A DNA stretch of 14,982 bases from Bacillota bacterium (GCA_023415475.1 JAEZKL010000143.1:1-14982); one strand, 5' to 3'; shown: positions 6,888-14,148, counted from the first letter of the stretch. The notes: generated from the sequence alone by a model not told the origin. A program made the numbers and translations.

Positions 6888-6915
6888 ATTATAATTGGTA
6901 AATGACATATGTCAA
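6888..6915 (-). promoter_or_regulatory. Strong sigma-A promoter of the repeat-protein/MoxR/VWA cluster
   Basis: On the minus strand a perfect TTGACA (6910-6915), a 16-base spacer and a perfect TATAAT (6888-6893). Transcription should start near 6881, about 40 bases before the ATG at 6842. This is the best promoter in the window besides that of pheS and decides the start of the downstream gene. Confidence 0.8.
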
Positions 6916-6970
6916 CCGAAACAGAATGATTATACCATTAATTGATAAAAGGGTCTATAAAATGAGGATG

Positions 6971-7066
6971 AAAAAAGGAGGTTGTTCCATACCATATTCA
7001 TTAGCATAAGGTAATGATAACAGCATCCCTCACCTATGCTAATAATACATGATTTAAAACAGCCTC
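6971..7066 (-). terminator. Branched terminator downstream of the GH5 gene
   Basis: On the minus strand GAGGCTGTT (7058-7066) pairs with AACAACCTC (6978-6986) with one mismatch, and inside it ATTAGCATA (7035-7043) pairs exactly with TATGCTAAT (7000-7008). The outer arm is followed by CC and six T (6971-6976). It starts 16 bases after the GH5 stop codon and separates that gene from the next promoter. The enclosed loop is unusually long for an intrinsic terminator. Confidence 0.6.
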
Positions 7067-7081
7067 TTATACCCTTTATAC

Positions 7082-8116
7082 TTATTTTTTGCTTACAATC
7101 CTAATCAATCTCTCATCCTTGACCTCTGATGACAAATCCACCAAAGGAAAACTCATCAGCTTATAGGTCCATACCGCTCTTCCGATTCCATACTCGATCA
7201 GGATATCACATACATCTTCATGCCAACGAAGATTGCTTTCCATCGGAGCATGATCAATAACACCGAATTCACCGCAATAGATAGGGACATTACGCTCTTT
7301 GATAAATTCCAAAGCCGGTTGAAGATATCTGCGGATATAATCCTTACCAATGCTCTCTTCAAAGTCAAGGTGTCTTCGAAAACCCATGGATTGTTTCAAA
7401 TATTTGCTATAATCCTCTGCTCCGGACGGATAGGGAACCTCAAACTTCAATTCTTTCATCGGTGGTTCCCAGCCCGCCTTCTGATGGGTGAAGATATGAG
7501 GCTCATAGAAATGGAACGTATATACAAGCTTATCGTCATCGATATAATCTAATTCCTTAAGCGTAGTGACACTATTATAATTATTACCGCCAAGCATGAT
7601 TACTCTCTCCGGATCAATCTCACGGATAACAGCAATTGCTCTTTTACTGAGTTTGTTCCAGCGGTCCGAGGTGTGCTCCACGATCTCATTCAATAATTCG
7701 AATATTACATTTTTACCATAATTCCGGTATCTTTTAGAGAAGGTTTTCCAGATGTCGAGGAAGCGTTCCTGAAGTAAATCATCGTCGAACAGATGGTTAT
7801 CCTTAAGAGAATGGAAGGCATAGCCCGGGGTTCTGTGAAGATCCAGTATGATATTCAAATTATTTGCTTCGCACCAACGAATACACCGGTCAATATATGC
7901 AAATCCCTCCTCCCGATAACGAAACGGAGTATTTTCATCCTCAATTACTGTATAATCAATCGGTAATCTTACATGGTCCATACCCCAGGAAGCTATCTGC
8001 TCAATGTCCTTCTCCGTAATAAATGTATCAAAATGCTCCTTCCTCGCTTCCCTAAATTGCGATATCCAGCCACCGAGATTGACGCCGGTCTTATATCCTA
8101 CTAACATATTTCTCAT
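7082..8116 (-). CDS. Glycoside hydrolase family 5 (cellulase-like), cytoplasmic
   Basis: The 344-residue protein is a single-domain GH5 TIM-barrel enzyme. Visible family residues are Arg50 in HVRLPID, His94 in LDLHRTPGY, the Asn143-Glu144 pair (acid/base) in ELLNEI, His202/Tyr204 in TFHFYEPH, the nucleophile Glu283 in YCGEFGV, and Trp316 in AVWTYK. It should cleave a beta-linked glucan or related sugar with retention; the exact substrate cannot be told. There is no signal peptide, membrane anchor, dockerin or carbohydrate-binding module, so it probably acts in the cytoplasm on imported oligosaccharides. A longer reading frame starts at 8161, but AGGAGA lies eight bases before the ATG at 8114-8116, and the family fold begins there (GVNLGGW at 11-17). 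It appears to be a single-gene unit, with a hairpin at 8141-8176 in its leader and a terminator at 6971-7066. Confidence 0.88.
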   Translation of the reverse strand: MRNMLVGYKTGVNLGGWISQFREARKEHFDTFITEKDIEQIASWGMDHVRLPIDYTVIEDENTPFRYREEGFAYIDRCIRWCEANNLNIILDLHRTPGYAFHSLKDNHLFDDDLLQERFLDIWKTFSKRYRNYGKNVIFELLNEIVEHTSDRWNKLSKRAIAVIREIDPERVIMLGGNNYNSVTTLKELDYIDDDKLVYTFHFYEPHIFTHQKAGWEPPMKELKFEVPYPSGAEDYSKYLKQSMGFRRHLDFEESIGKDYIRRYLQPALEFIKERNVPIYCGEFGVIDHAPMESNLRWHEDVCDILIEYGIGRAVWTYKLMSFPLVDLSSEVKDERLIRIVSKK

Positions 8117-8140
8117 GATCTTATCTCCTCTCTTCCTATC

Positions 8141-8176
8141 ATTCACGAGAGACTGCTGCAAACATGCTGCGTGAAT
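8141..8176 (-). other. Hairpin in the leader of the GH5 gene
   Basis: ATTCACG (8141-8147) and CGTGAAT (8170-8176) pair perfectly around a 22-base region that contains a further GCTGC/GCTGC-like foldback. It lies about 25 bases upstream of the GH5 start codon and just before the ribosome-binding site. It might be an operator or a leader hairpin; no protein or ligand can be named. Confidence 0.35.
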
Positions 8177-8198
8177 ACGATTTTCTTACACATAATAT

Positions 8199-8232
8199 AA
8201 CCCATATACTACACCAAAATAGTATATGGGTT
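8199..8232. terminator. Perfect 13-bp hairpin between mscL and the GH5 gene
   Basis: AACCCATATACTA (8199-8211) pairs exactly with TAGTATATGGGTT (8220-8232) around an 8-base loop. On the plus strand it is followed by a T-rich tail (TTTTTCTTCATTTTC), the form of an intrinsic terminator; on the minus strand, the direction of mscL, the tail is only TATATTATG. It probably ends mscL transcription less efficiently, or stops antisense transcription coming from the GH5 side. Confidence 0.6.
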
Positions 8233-8357
8233 TTTCTTCATTTTCAATGGAGATAATATTATTTAGGATGCATTATCTTATAAAGGATATTATCCGACAT
8301 TCTTCATCGTATACCCAGGAACAATGCATGTCCCGATAAAGGTCATTCTTATCGATC

Positions 8358-8792
8358 TTACTCCTGAATGTCAGAAGTACAATTCGGACATTTGGTTGCT
8401 TTGATATTGATATCAGTGAAGCAGTGAGGACATTGCTTGGTAGTCGGAGAAGCGGGTGCTTCCGGTTTCTTCAGCTTATTGATCCATCTTACCAACATGA
8501 ATACAACAAAGGCCATAATGAGGAAATTTAATACTCCGGAGATAAAGGTGCCATAATTGATTGTAGCTGCACCAGCTTCCTTCGCAAGTTCAATCGTATC
8601 ATAATGAACACCATTTAATGAGATGAACAAATTTGTAAAATCAATATTCTTGGTTATTAAGCTAAGGATCGGCATGATAATATCATTCACCAATGAATTT
8701 ACAATACCGGTGAAAGCACCACCCACAATAATACCAACGGCCAAGTCGATCATATTGCCCCTTAACGCAAATTTCTTAAATTCCTTTAACAT
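8358..8792 (-). CDS. mscL: Large-conductance mechanosensitive channel with zinc ribbon
   Basis: The 144-residue protein begins with the conserved MscL region: amphipathic N-terminal helix (MLKEFKKFALRGN), pore helix DLAVGIIVGGAFTGIVNSLV with the Gly/Ala-rich packing face (about 17-40), periplasmic loop (about 45-75) and second membrane helix (about 82-103). MscL forms a homopentamer in the inner membrane that opens under extreme tension and releases solutes on osmotic downshock. Instead of the usual charged C-terminal helix bundle, the tail after residue 106 is a Pro/Ala linker followed by a CPHC-(10)-CPNC zinc ribbon (Cys121, 124, 135, 138). Such tails are seen in some other Firmicute MscL proteins. 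GGAGG lies nine bases before the ATG. It is a single gene; its promoter must lie in or upstream of the gene remnant at 8841-9030. Confidence 0.93.
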   Translation of the reverse strand: MLKEFKKFALRGNMIDLAVGIIVGGAFTGIVNSLVNDIIMPILSLITKNIDFTNLFISLNGVHYDTIELAKEAGAATINYGTFISGVLNFLIMAFVVFMLVRWINKLKKPEAPASPTTKQCPHCFTDINIKATKCPNCTSDIQE

Positions 8793-8840
8793 AATTATAT
8801 TCCTCCTTAATGTATTGAATATTAATGTATTCTTTAGTTT

Positions 8841-9030
8841 TTATATTACAATCTGCCTTCGCTGCCGAATAATAACTTCCTCAAGACCAAGCTCACTAAT
8901 CAGCTCTTTTGCATATGTATGCGCAGGAGGAGGAATTAATCTCAGGAATGATATTGTTCTCTACCATTTTACTAAATATCTTTTCCATCCTTCTCCTATC
9001 ATATACCAGTTCACCATAATAACGCTTCCT
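8841..9030 (-). pseudogene. Decayed gene remnant, possibly a PHP-type histidinol phosphatase
   Basis: On the minus strand one frame from about 9030 reads IRKRYYGELVYDRRRM and then MEKIFSKMVENNIIPEIN. After the run of CCT repeats near 8930 the sense continues in another frame as PPPAHTYAKELISELGL, EEVIIRQRRQIVI and a stop at 8841-8843. The two pieces look like coding sequence in different frames: the first recalls the KYY..VIEKG..IEIN part of PHP-family histidinol phosphatases, and the second recalls their C-terminal ELLKEIGF-type tail with the metal-binding segment between them missing. That family assignment is from memory and weak; the frameshifted, non-functional state is clearer. The rest of the 425-base gap (9031-9217) shows no gene, only a weak CTCCTG/CAGGAG foldback near 9175-9210. 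Confidence 0.4.
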
Positions 9031-9217
9031 TATTACAGATAAATATCACATAAGCAGTTGCTTTTATTATATATTATTTAGCAATTTATTGAAATACAGA
9101 AAATTATTCATGGATCTCACGTTCAGTAATCTATCCGCCTCTCAATTATGACCACCTTACACACCCAAATATGGCCTCCTGCTGTCTAATGATATCTTGT
9201 ACAGGAGCATACTTACC

Positions 9218-9775
9218 CTACTCCTCATCCATATGCTTAACATAAAGATAACAATCATAATAGGTACCGTCTCTTCGAACTCCGACCTGCTGCAGCGTCT
9301 TGTAATACTTCATTCCTGCCTTCTGCATGACCCTTCCCGAGGCTATATTCAGAACATCATGCTTTGCCTGTATTGTCTGATAACCGATTTCATAGAAAAG
9401 ATAATGCTGCACTGCAACCAACGCTTCTGTCATCAACCCCTGTTTCCAGTAATTCTTCCCAAGGCAATACCCAACTTCACATTTACCGGCCTTATCATCT
9501 GCTATCTCTACACTAATAGAGCCAATTGCAGCTCCTGTCCTCTTTAATTCCAATGCCCACACATAAGAATTGTAACGGATATAGTTACTGATCCATGCCA
9601 GAATTCTCTTTCGTGTTACCTCTTCGTTCGAATACGGTCCCCAGGACAGATATTTACATACTTCCGGATCACCGGCCCAGTTTAGATACATATCACTCGC
9701 ATCTTTTTCCTCAAAGCGTCGAAGAATCAGCCTTAACGTCTCTATTGTTACAGTCCCCTTATGCTGTATATTCAT
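9218..9775 (-). CDS. GNAT family N-acetyltransferase (RimJ/RimL type)
   Basis: The 185-residue protein is a single GNAT domain of the Acetyltransf_3 kind. The N terminus has the typical ETLRLILRRFEEKDA; the core shows AIGSISVEI (beta strand 4), EVGYCLGKNYWKQGLMTEAL with the acetyl-CoA pyrophosphate-binding Gln/Gly segment, and NIASGRVMQKAGM for the end of the fold. It transfers an acetyl group from acetyl-CoA to an amine; relatives modify ribosomal-protein N termini, antibiotics or small metabolites, and the substrate here cannot be named. An in-frame ATG twelve bases upstream (9785-9787) overlaps the GGAGG that serves the ATG at 9773-9775, so the latter is chosen. It lies 124 bases after pheT with no clear terminator between, so read-through is possible. 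Confidence 0.85.
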   Translation of the reverse strand: MNIQHKGTVTIETLRLILRRFEEKDASDMYLNWAGDPEVCKYLSWGPYSNEEVTRKRILAWISNYIRYNSYVWALELKRTGAAIGSISVEIADDKAGKCEVGYCLGKNYWKQGLMTEALVAVQHYLFYEIGYQTIQAKHDVLNIASGRVMQKAGMKYYKTLQQVGVRRDGTYYDCYLYVKHMDEE

Positions 9776-9899
9776 TTGCACCTCCATGAAGTTAAATTGA
9801 TATTAGATAAATATATAATCAATACCTCTTCAGAAAATGCTTATACAAGGACAACCGCAGTTATTCCAAGATTTCGATTGCGAACGATACATAGCAGTA

Positions 9900-12284
9900 T
9901 TATTTTCTAATCTCAAGACCCTTTGTTGCCAGTAGCCCCAGCAGCTCATCCACCATATTCTGAATCTCGGTACCCTCTAAGGTTCTTTCCATCGAGCCGA
10001 ATTCGAGACGTACGGTTACGCTCTTCTTGCCTGCCAAAAGCTTCTCATCCTCGAAGATATCGACAAGCCGGATTCCCTGAAGATAATCACATCTGTACTC
10101 CTTGATGTAGCTGACAATATTCTCAAAGCGTAAGGCTTTCTCTGCCAACAGGCTTAAGTCATAGGTTACTCCGGGATACTTGGATACTTCGGTATAGCGA
10201 AGTCCCTCTGCTTCTACCTTCGTAAGGTCTTCCAGATCGATCTCAGCAAAAGCAACATTCAGCTTCTTATCAATCTTATTCTTCACTCTCGGATCAAGGA
10301 TGGAGAAATAGCCAACCTCCTTACCCTTTACAAGAATCCCTGCATTGTTTACCGGATGAATATAATTATATTTCTTCAGCTCTTCCTTCACCGTAAAGGA
10401 CGGACTTACATTCTTGATTGCCTGAACAAGCTGCTCTATTATATCCTTACATTTAAAATATACTTCCTTCTCAGACAGCTTCTTGCTGGCAACAGCAAAG
10501 GCAAGCTTCTTACGCTCATTGGCAAGTCCATCCGCACGAAGGCCCTCAGCTACGCGTCCAACCTCATACATGCCCATATCAGGGAAACTGTCTACATTCT
10601 TCGATACAAAGCCTAATAAGCTGGGAATCATCGTGGAGCGGATGGTATCATTTTCTGAAGCAAGGGAGTTAACAATCAAAATGTTCGGCTCTGTCTGGAT
10701 ACCAAGCTCCTTATTCATCTTATTATCGTACCAGATATAGCTGTGAACCTCATTCATGGCAAAACGCTCGGTCAACAGCTCCTTCATACGGTATTCATCG
10801 CTTCTCTCCACGCTATGGCGAACCGGTACCATATAGCCCTTCGTAGAACAGATATCGAAGTTATCATAACCATAAATACGGGTAATCTCCTCAATAATAT
10901 CTGCCTTCATGGTAACATCCTTCGTTGCTCTCCAGGTAGGAACAACCAGACTGAAGCTATCCTTATTGCGGGTTACCTTGAAGCCAAGGGCTGTTAAAGT
11001 CTCTTCAATTCGATCGGAGGAGATGTCAATGCCGGTATATTTATCTACATATGCTTTATCAAAATCAATTGCTATGGTATCGTATCTCTTCACATAGCAG
11101 TCAGTCAGAGAGGAGGTCACCTCTACTCCGGGATCGATATCAGAAAGTAGCTTAAGAAAACGTTCTATTGCCGGAAGCGTTAATTCCGGATCCAGAGTCT
11201 TCTCGTATCTTGCACTGGCATCGGTACGAAGTCCCAGTCTGGTAGCAGACTTACGAACGGATACACCGTCGAAGTTTGCTGACTCCAGAAGCACAGAGTC
11301 TGTGTCATCGGTTATCTCTGAGAGCTCGCCGCCCATAATACCTGCGATTGCTACCGGTTCCTTATCATCACAAATCAATAAGGTATCCGTATCAACCTTT
11401 CGTTCCACACTATCCAGTGTTTTAAAATCAACTGCTTCAGGATATGTCTTTACACGAATGGCGGAAACCTTCTTATGATCAAAAGCATGCATCGGCTGTC
11501 CAAGCTCCATCATTAGATAGTTGGTTAGATCCGCAAGCAGGTTAATCGGTCTCATTCCGCAGTAGCTTAAGCGGATTCTCATATTGATTGGTGATTTCTT
11601 CTGCGTAATATTACCGATGGAGAGGCAGCTGTAACGATAACATTTATCGATATTCTCTACCTTAACATCAATTGCCTTCAGATCCTTGTATATGCCGGTA
11701 TCCTTTACTTCCAGAGGCTTAAGCGGTCTCTTGGTCAATACCGAAATCTCTCTTGCAATACCGTAATGCCCCCAGAGGTCAGGGCGATTGGTCAAGGATT
11801 TGTTATCCACCTCAAAGATGGTATCATCAATCTGCATGATTTCTTTAATATCGGTTCCTAACGGGTAGATATCCTCTAAAATCATCAGACCGGAATGATC
11901 ATCACTGATTCCCAGCTCCTTCTCGGAACAGCACATACCGTGACTGATCTCACCGGCAATCTTCGCTTCCTTAATCTCTAATTCACCAACCTGGCCGCCA
12001 AGAGTAGCAAAAGGAACTACTGCTCCGACAAATACATTCGGCGCACCGCAGACACAGTCAACTATTTCCTTACCTATATCCACCTTCACCAGATGAAGCT
12101 TCTTGGAATTCGGATGGTCGTTAATCTCAATAATCTTACCGACTACGACTCCCCTGATATCCTTTCCTTTCTCATGAATCCCTTCAACCTCAGCGGTTGC
12201 CAGAGTAAATCTTCCAATCAATTCTTTTATATTGATACCTGTTAAATCCGTGAATTCGGATATCCAGTTCATTGATATATACAT
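9900..12284 (-). CDS. pheT: Phenylalanine-tRNA ligase, beta subunit
   Basis: The 794-residue protein has the full bacterial PheT layout: N-terminal segment MNWISEFTDL, an EMAP/OB-type tRNA-binding domain (about 40-150, with HPNSKKLHLVKVD and CGAPNV), the B3/B4 editing domain (about 210-385, with GQPMHAFDHKK and AGIMGG), the B5 domain (about 400-470), the catalytically inactive synthetase-like core (about 480-690) and a C-terminal ferredoxin-like anticodon-binding domain (about 700-794). With PheS it forms the alpha2-beta2 enzyme that charges tRNA-Phe; the B3/B4 domain hydrolyses mischarged Tyr-tRNA-Phe. The length is normal. GGAGG lies about nine bases before the ATG. It follows pheS by 236 bases, an unusually long gap that holds structured element E copy 2. 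Expression should be set by the T-box at 13717-13998. Confidence 0.97.
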   Translation of the reverse strand: MYISMNWISEFTDLTGINIKELIGRFTLATAEVEGIHEKGKDIRGVVVGKIIEINDHPNSKKLHLVKVDIGKEIVDCVCGAPNVFVGAVVPFATLGGQVGELEIKEAKIAGEISHGMCCSEKELGISDDHSGLMILEDIYPLGTDIKEIMQIDDTIFEVDNKSLTNRPDLWGHYGIAREISVLTKRPLKPLEVKDTGIYKDLKAIDVKVENIDKCYRYSCLSIGNITQKKSPINMRIRLSYCGMRPINLLADLTNYLMMELGQPMHAFDHKKVSAIRVKTYPEAVDFKTLDSVERKVDTDTLLICDDKEPVAIAGIMGGELSEITDDTDSVLLESANFDGVSVRKSATRLGLRTDASARYEKTLDPELTLPAIERFLKLLSDIDPGVEVTSSLTDCYVKRYDTIAIDFDKAYVDKYTGIDISSDRIEETLTALGFKVTRNKDSFSLVVPTWRATKDVTMKADIIEEITRIYGYDNFDICSTKGYMVPVRHSVERSDEYRMKELLTERFAMNEVHSYIWYDNKMNKELGIQTEPNILIVNSLASENDTIRSTMIPSLLGFVSKNVDSFPDMGMYEVGRVAEGLRADGLANERKKLAFAVASKKLSEKEVYFKCKDIIEQLVQAIKNVSPSFTVKEELKKYNYIHPVNNAGILVKGKEVGYFSILDPRVKNKIDKKLNVAFAEIDLEDLTKVEAEGLRYTEVSKYPGVTYDLSLLAEKALRFENIVSYIKEYRCDYLQGIRLVDIFEDEKLLAGKKSVTVRLEFGSMERTLEGTEIQNMVDELLGLLATKGLEIRK

Positions 12285-12327
12285 GATATAATTCCTCCAA
12301 TCTATGACTATGATATACTATCTGCTA

Positions 12328-12523
12328 TAATCGGATTACAGTTCCAAAGCTTGATCTGTTTTAATCGGATTACAGCTCGAAAGCTTTGCTTTCTCGCTCA
12401 CGCTTCGCTTATTCAAAAATGTCAGCTTCTCAGACATTTTATGAATCATGTATTAATGAAAATCCATACATCTGCTCGAGCAAGCTCAGCATCCGCCTGT
12501 ATTTTCATTAATCAATCCGATTA
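12328..12523 (-). repeat. Structured intergenic element, copy 2 of family E, with partial duplication
   Basis: On the minus strand the outer stem is TAATCGGATT (12514-12523) with AATCCGATTA (12362-12371). Inside are a 12-bp hairpin ATTAATGAAAAT/ATTTTCATTAAT (12501-12512 with 12452-12463) whose tip holds TGAGCTTGCTCGA, a second hairpin AAAATGTC/GACATTTT (about 12416-12440), and a segment TAAGCGAAGCGTGAGCGAGA...TCGAGCT. The order of parts equals that of 127-257, and the tip pair flanking AGCTTGCT is G-C here but A-T there. The pheS stop codon (12521-12523) is the first three bases of the outer arm. The last 25 bases of the element (12362-12386) are repeated with two changes at 12328-12352, 34 bases further toward pheT. 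Confidence 0.78.
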
Positions 12524-13561
12524 CCGTGCAAACTTTTTCAGTTGCTTTAAATTGCCGCTATTGAAGAGTCGGATGTCCTTAATGTTGTATTTCATCATCG
12601 CAAGTCTGGTCATGCCAAGACCGAAAGCAAAGCCGGTATATTTGTCCGGATCTATGCCGCCAAGGCTAAGTACATTCGGATGAATCATACCACAGGGCAG
12701 CAGCTCGAGCCAACCGGATTGCTTACAGGTAGGACAACCGGATCCGCCACAGATTGCGCAGTTTATATCAAGCTCAAAGCCCGGCTCGACGAAGGGGAAG
12801 AAGCCCGGACGGAGTCTGACCTTGACATCTCTCTGGAATACCTCGGATAATAATACCTTCATAAAGTAAATCAGATTTGAGATGGAGATGTCATCGCCTA
12901 CCATCATACCCTCCATCTGAAAGAAGGTGTTCTCATGGCTGGCATCAATGTTCTCATTACGGAAGCATCTTCCGGGGAACAGTACCTTAAGCGGCTCGCC
13001 CGGCTTCGGAGCTCCGTATTTTCTTAAGATAGTATTCTGCGCTGCAGAGGTATGTGTTTTTAAGAGCTGTCCGTTCTCTAAATAATAGGTATCTGTCATA
13101 TCTCTCGCCGGATGGTTCTTTGGGATATTTACACCCTCGAAGTTGTTGAATTCTGTCTGTATCTCAAGACCGTCCTCAATGATAAAGCCCATGGTTTTGA
13201 AGATATCTTCAATCTGCTTCTGAACAATGGTAATCGGATGCAGGGACCCAACCGGTTTGTCGGAAGGAATGGAGAAATCATAGTGCTCCGCTTTCTCAAT
13301 CTCCTTCTGATACTCACGCTCCTCCATCTGCTTCTGATAATCAACGATTGCCTTCTCGATCTCGTCCTTTAGTATATTCACCTGCATACCTGCTAATTTC
13401 TTAGCCTCTGCATCCATATTTCGAAGGTCCTTCAAGGCTTCCGTAACAAGTCCCTTCTTACCGAGGAAAGCTACTCTGATTCGCTCCAGCTCCTCTTTTA
13501 GATTGGCAGCATTCAGTTCAGCTGTAAACTGCTCTTTAATGCGTTCAAGATTCTCTAACAT
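12521..13561 (-). CDS. pheS: Phenylalanine-tRNA ligase, alpha subunit
   Basis: The 346-residue protein has an N-terminal coiled-coil (about 1-95) that grips tRNA and a class II catalytic core. Visible class II elements are motif 1 around HPITIVQKQIEDIF (108-121), motif 2 FPGRCFRNENIDASHENTFFQ (195-215) and motif 3 GFAFGLGMTRLAMM (310-323). The Phe-site glycine-rich stretch GLGM is present. An insertion CAIC-GGSG-CPTC (Cys268, 271, 276, 279) before SGWLELLPCGM is a probable zinc site also known in Firmicute PheS. An upstream in-frame ATG at 13583-13585 overlaps the ribosome-binding site; TTAGGAGG sits seven bases before the ATG at 13559-13561, which also gives the family N terminus. First gene of the pheST operon, controlled by a T-box leader. 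The stop codon is part of element E copy 2. Confidence 0.97.
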   Translation of the reverse strand: MLENLERIKEQFTAELNAANLKEELERIRVAFLGKKGLVTEALKDLRNMDAEAKKLAGMQVNILKDEIEKAIVDYQKQMEEREYQKEIEKAEHYDFSIPSDKPVGSLHPITIVQKQIEDIFKTMGFIIEDGLEIQTEFNNFEGVNIPKNHPARDMTDTYYLENGQLLKTHTSAAQNTILRKYGAPKPGEPLKVLFPGRCFRNENIDASHENTFFQMEGMMVGDDISISNLIYFMKVLLSEVFQRDVKVRLRPGFFPFVEPGFELDINCAICGGSGCPTCKQSGWLELLPCGMIHPNVLSLGGIDPDKYTGFAFGLGMTRLAMMKYNIKDIRLFNSGNLKQLKKFAR

Positions 13562-13716
13562 ATTTCTACCTCCTAAATTAATCAATTTCCATGTTCCAAA
13601 TTGTCTGTTTCCTCATGAGGGTACCCGTGCTGTGCCACTTTTATGTTCCGGATGCAAGTATGCTATGGTATCACATTCGGAGGGCTTTATGTTATAGTAT
13701 GAACTTTCTAAAGCAC

Positions 13717-13748
13717 AAAAAAAGCCTCCGTCCGAAAGGGACGAAAGC
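13717..13748 (-). terminator. T-box attenuator terminator of pheST
   Basis: On the minus strand GCTTTCGTCC (13739-13748) pairs with GGACGGAGGC (13724-13733) around CTTTC, ten pairs including G-U, followed by seven T (13717-13723). It overlaps the T-box antiterminator region, as required for a transcriptional T-box switch. Confidence 0.93.
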
Positions 13749-13998
13749 ATCGTGGTACCACCCAAATTTAAGCCTGCAGTGCAGACTCCTCAGCCAGCTA
13801 TAACGGAACTGATCCGGCTTCTCTTTTATCAGCAATCGAAAGGCATTTACTCACCTTCAGAAGTGATATTTTAAAAGCAACTCCGGTGCCGAACTTCGTG
13901 ATACATCTGAACCCTAAACCTGCTCTCAGCCGGTGGCAAGCTCTCTCTGGCGGGAAAATATATCCTACTACATTCACCTTCAATGTTGTTATCTTTTC
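13717..13998 (-). promoter_or_regulatory. T-box riboswitch leader (Phe) of pheST
   Basis: The 14-base T-box core TGGGTGGTACCACG lies at 13751-13764 on the minus strand, between a leader of about 200 bases and the terminator. Stem I can be traced: AGTAGGATATATTTT on the 5' side, AGAGAG followed by GCCACCGGC in the upper part, then CACCGGAGTTGC, and AAAATATCAC returning on the 3' side. A UUC triplet (13860-13862) follows directly, opposite AGTA, and is the likely specifier codon for phenylalanine, in agreement with the gene. Uncharged tRNA-Phe would pair with it and with the T-box bulge, stabilise the antiterminator and let transcription proceed into pheS. A second UUC at 13891-13893 lies higher in the stem and is less likely. 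About 155 bases separate the terminator from pheS. Confidence 0.95.
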
Positions 13999-14002
13999 AC
14001 CT

Positions 14003-14031
14003 ATCTTAATCGACTTTTTCCACATTGTCAA
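14003..14031 (-). promoter_or_regulatory. Sigma-A promoter of pheST
   Basis: On the minus strand a perfect TTGACA (14026-14031), a 17-base spacer and TAAGAT (14003-14008). Transcription should begin near 13996, directly in front of the T-box stem I. Confidence 0.85.
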
Positions 14032-14053
14032 GAGCAAGATAGGATTTTTCCTT

Positions 14054-14082
14054 TTGACTTTTTTAATTAATCATTATATGCT
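14054..14082 (+). promoter_or_regulatory. Probable promoter of the Cof-type phosphatase gene
   Basis: On the plus strand TTGACT (14054-14059), a 17-base spacer and TATGCT (14077-14082). Its -35 is only 22 bases from the divergent pheS -35, so the two promoters stand back to back. Confidence 0.6.
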
Positions 14083-14090
14083 AGTATATG

Positions 14091-14130
14091 TTGTCAAGTG
14101 ACAAAATCATACACATTAATAGTGACAAAA
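14091..14130 (+). promoter_or_regulatory. Palindrome and direct repeats after the phosphatase promoter
   Basis: TTGTCA-AG-TGACAA (14091-14104) is a perfect 6-bp inverted repeat located at the expected transcription start. The ten bases AGTGACAAAA occur at 14097-14106 and again at 14121-14130, 24 bases apart. This looks like a protein-binding site, but no regulator can be named. Confidence 0.35.
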
Positions 14131-14148
14131 GTTTAGGAGATCACAGCT

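Noticed and set aside
8623..9042. Plus-strand open frame of 139 codons across the mscL start
   Set aside because: Antisense to mscL and to the gene remnant, hydrophobic AT-rich translation without family features.
13798..14037. Minus-strand open frame of 79 codons upstream of pheS
   Set aside because: It covers the pheS promoter and T-box stem I; the sequence is explained by RNA structure, not by a leader protein.
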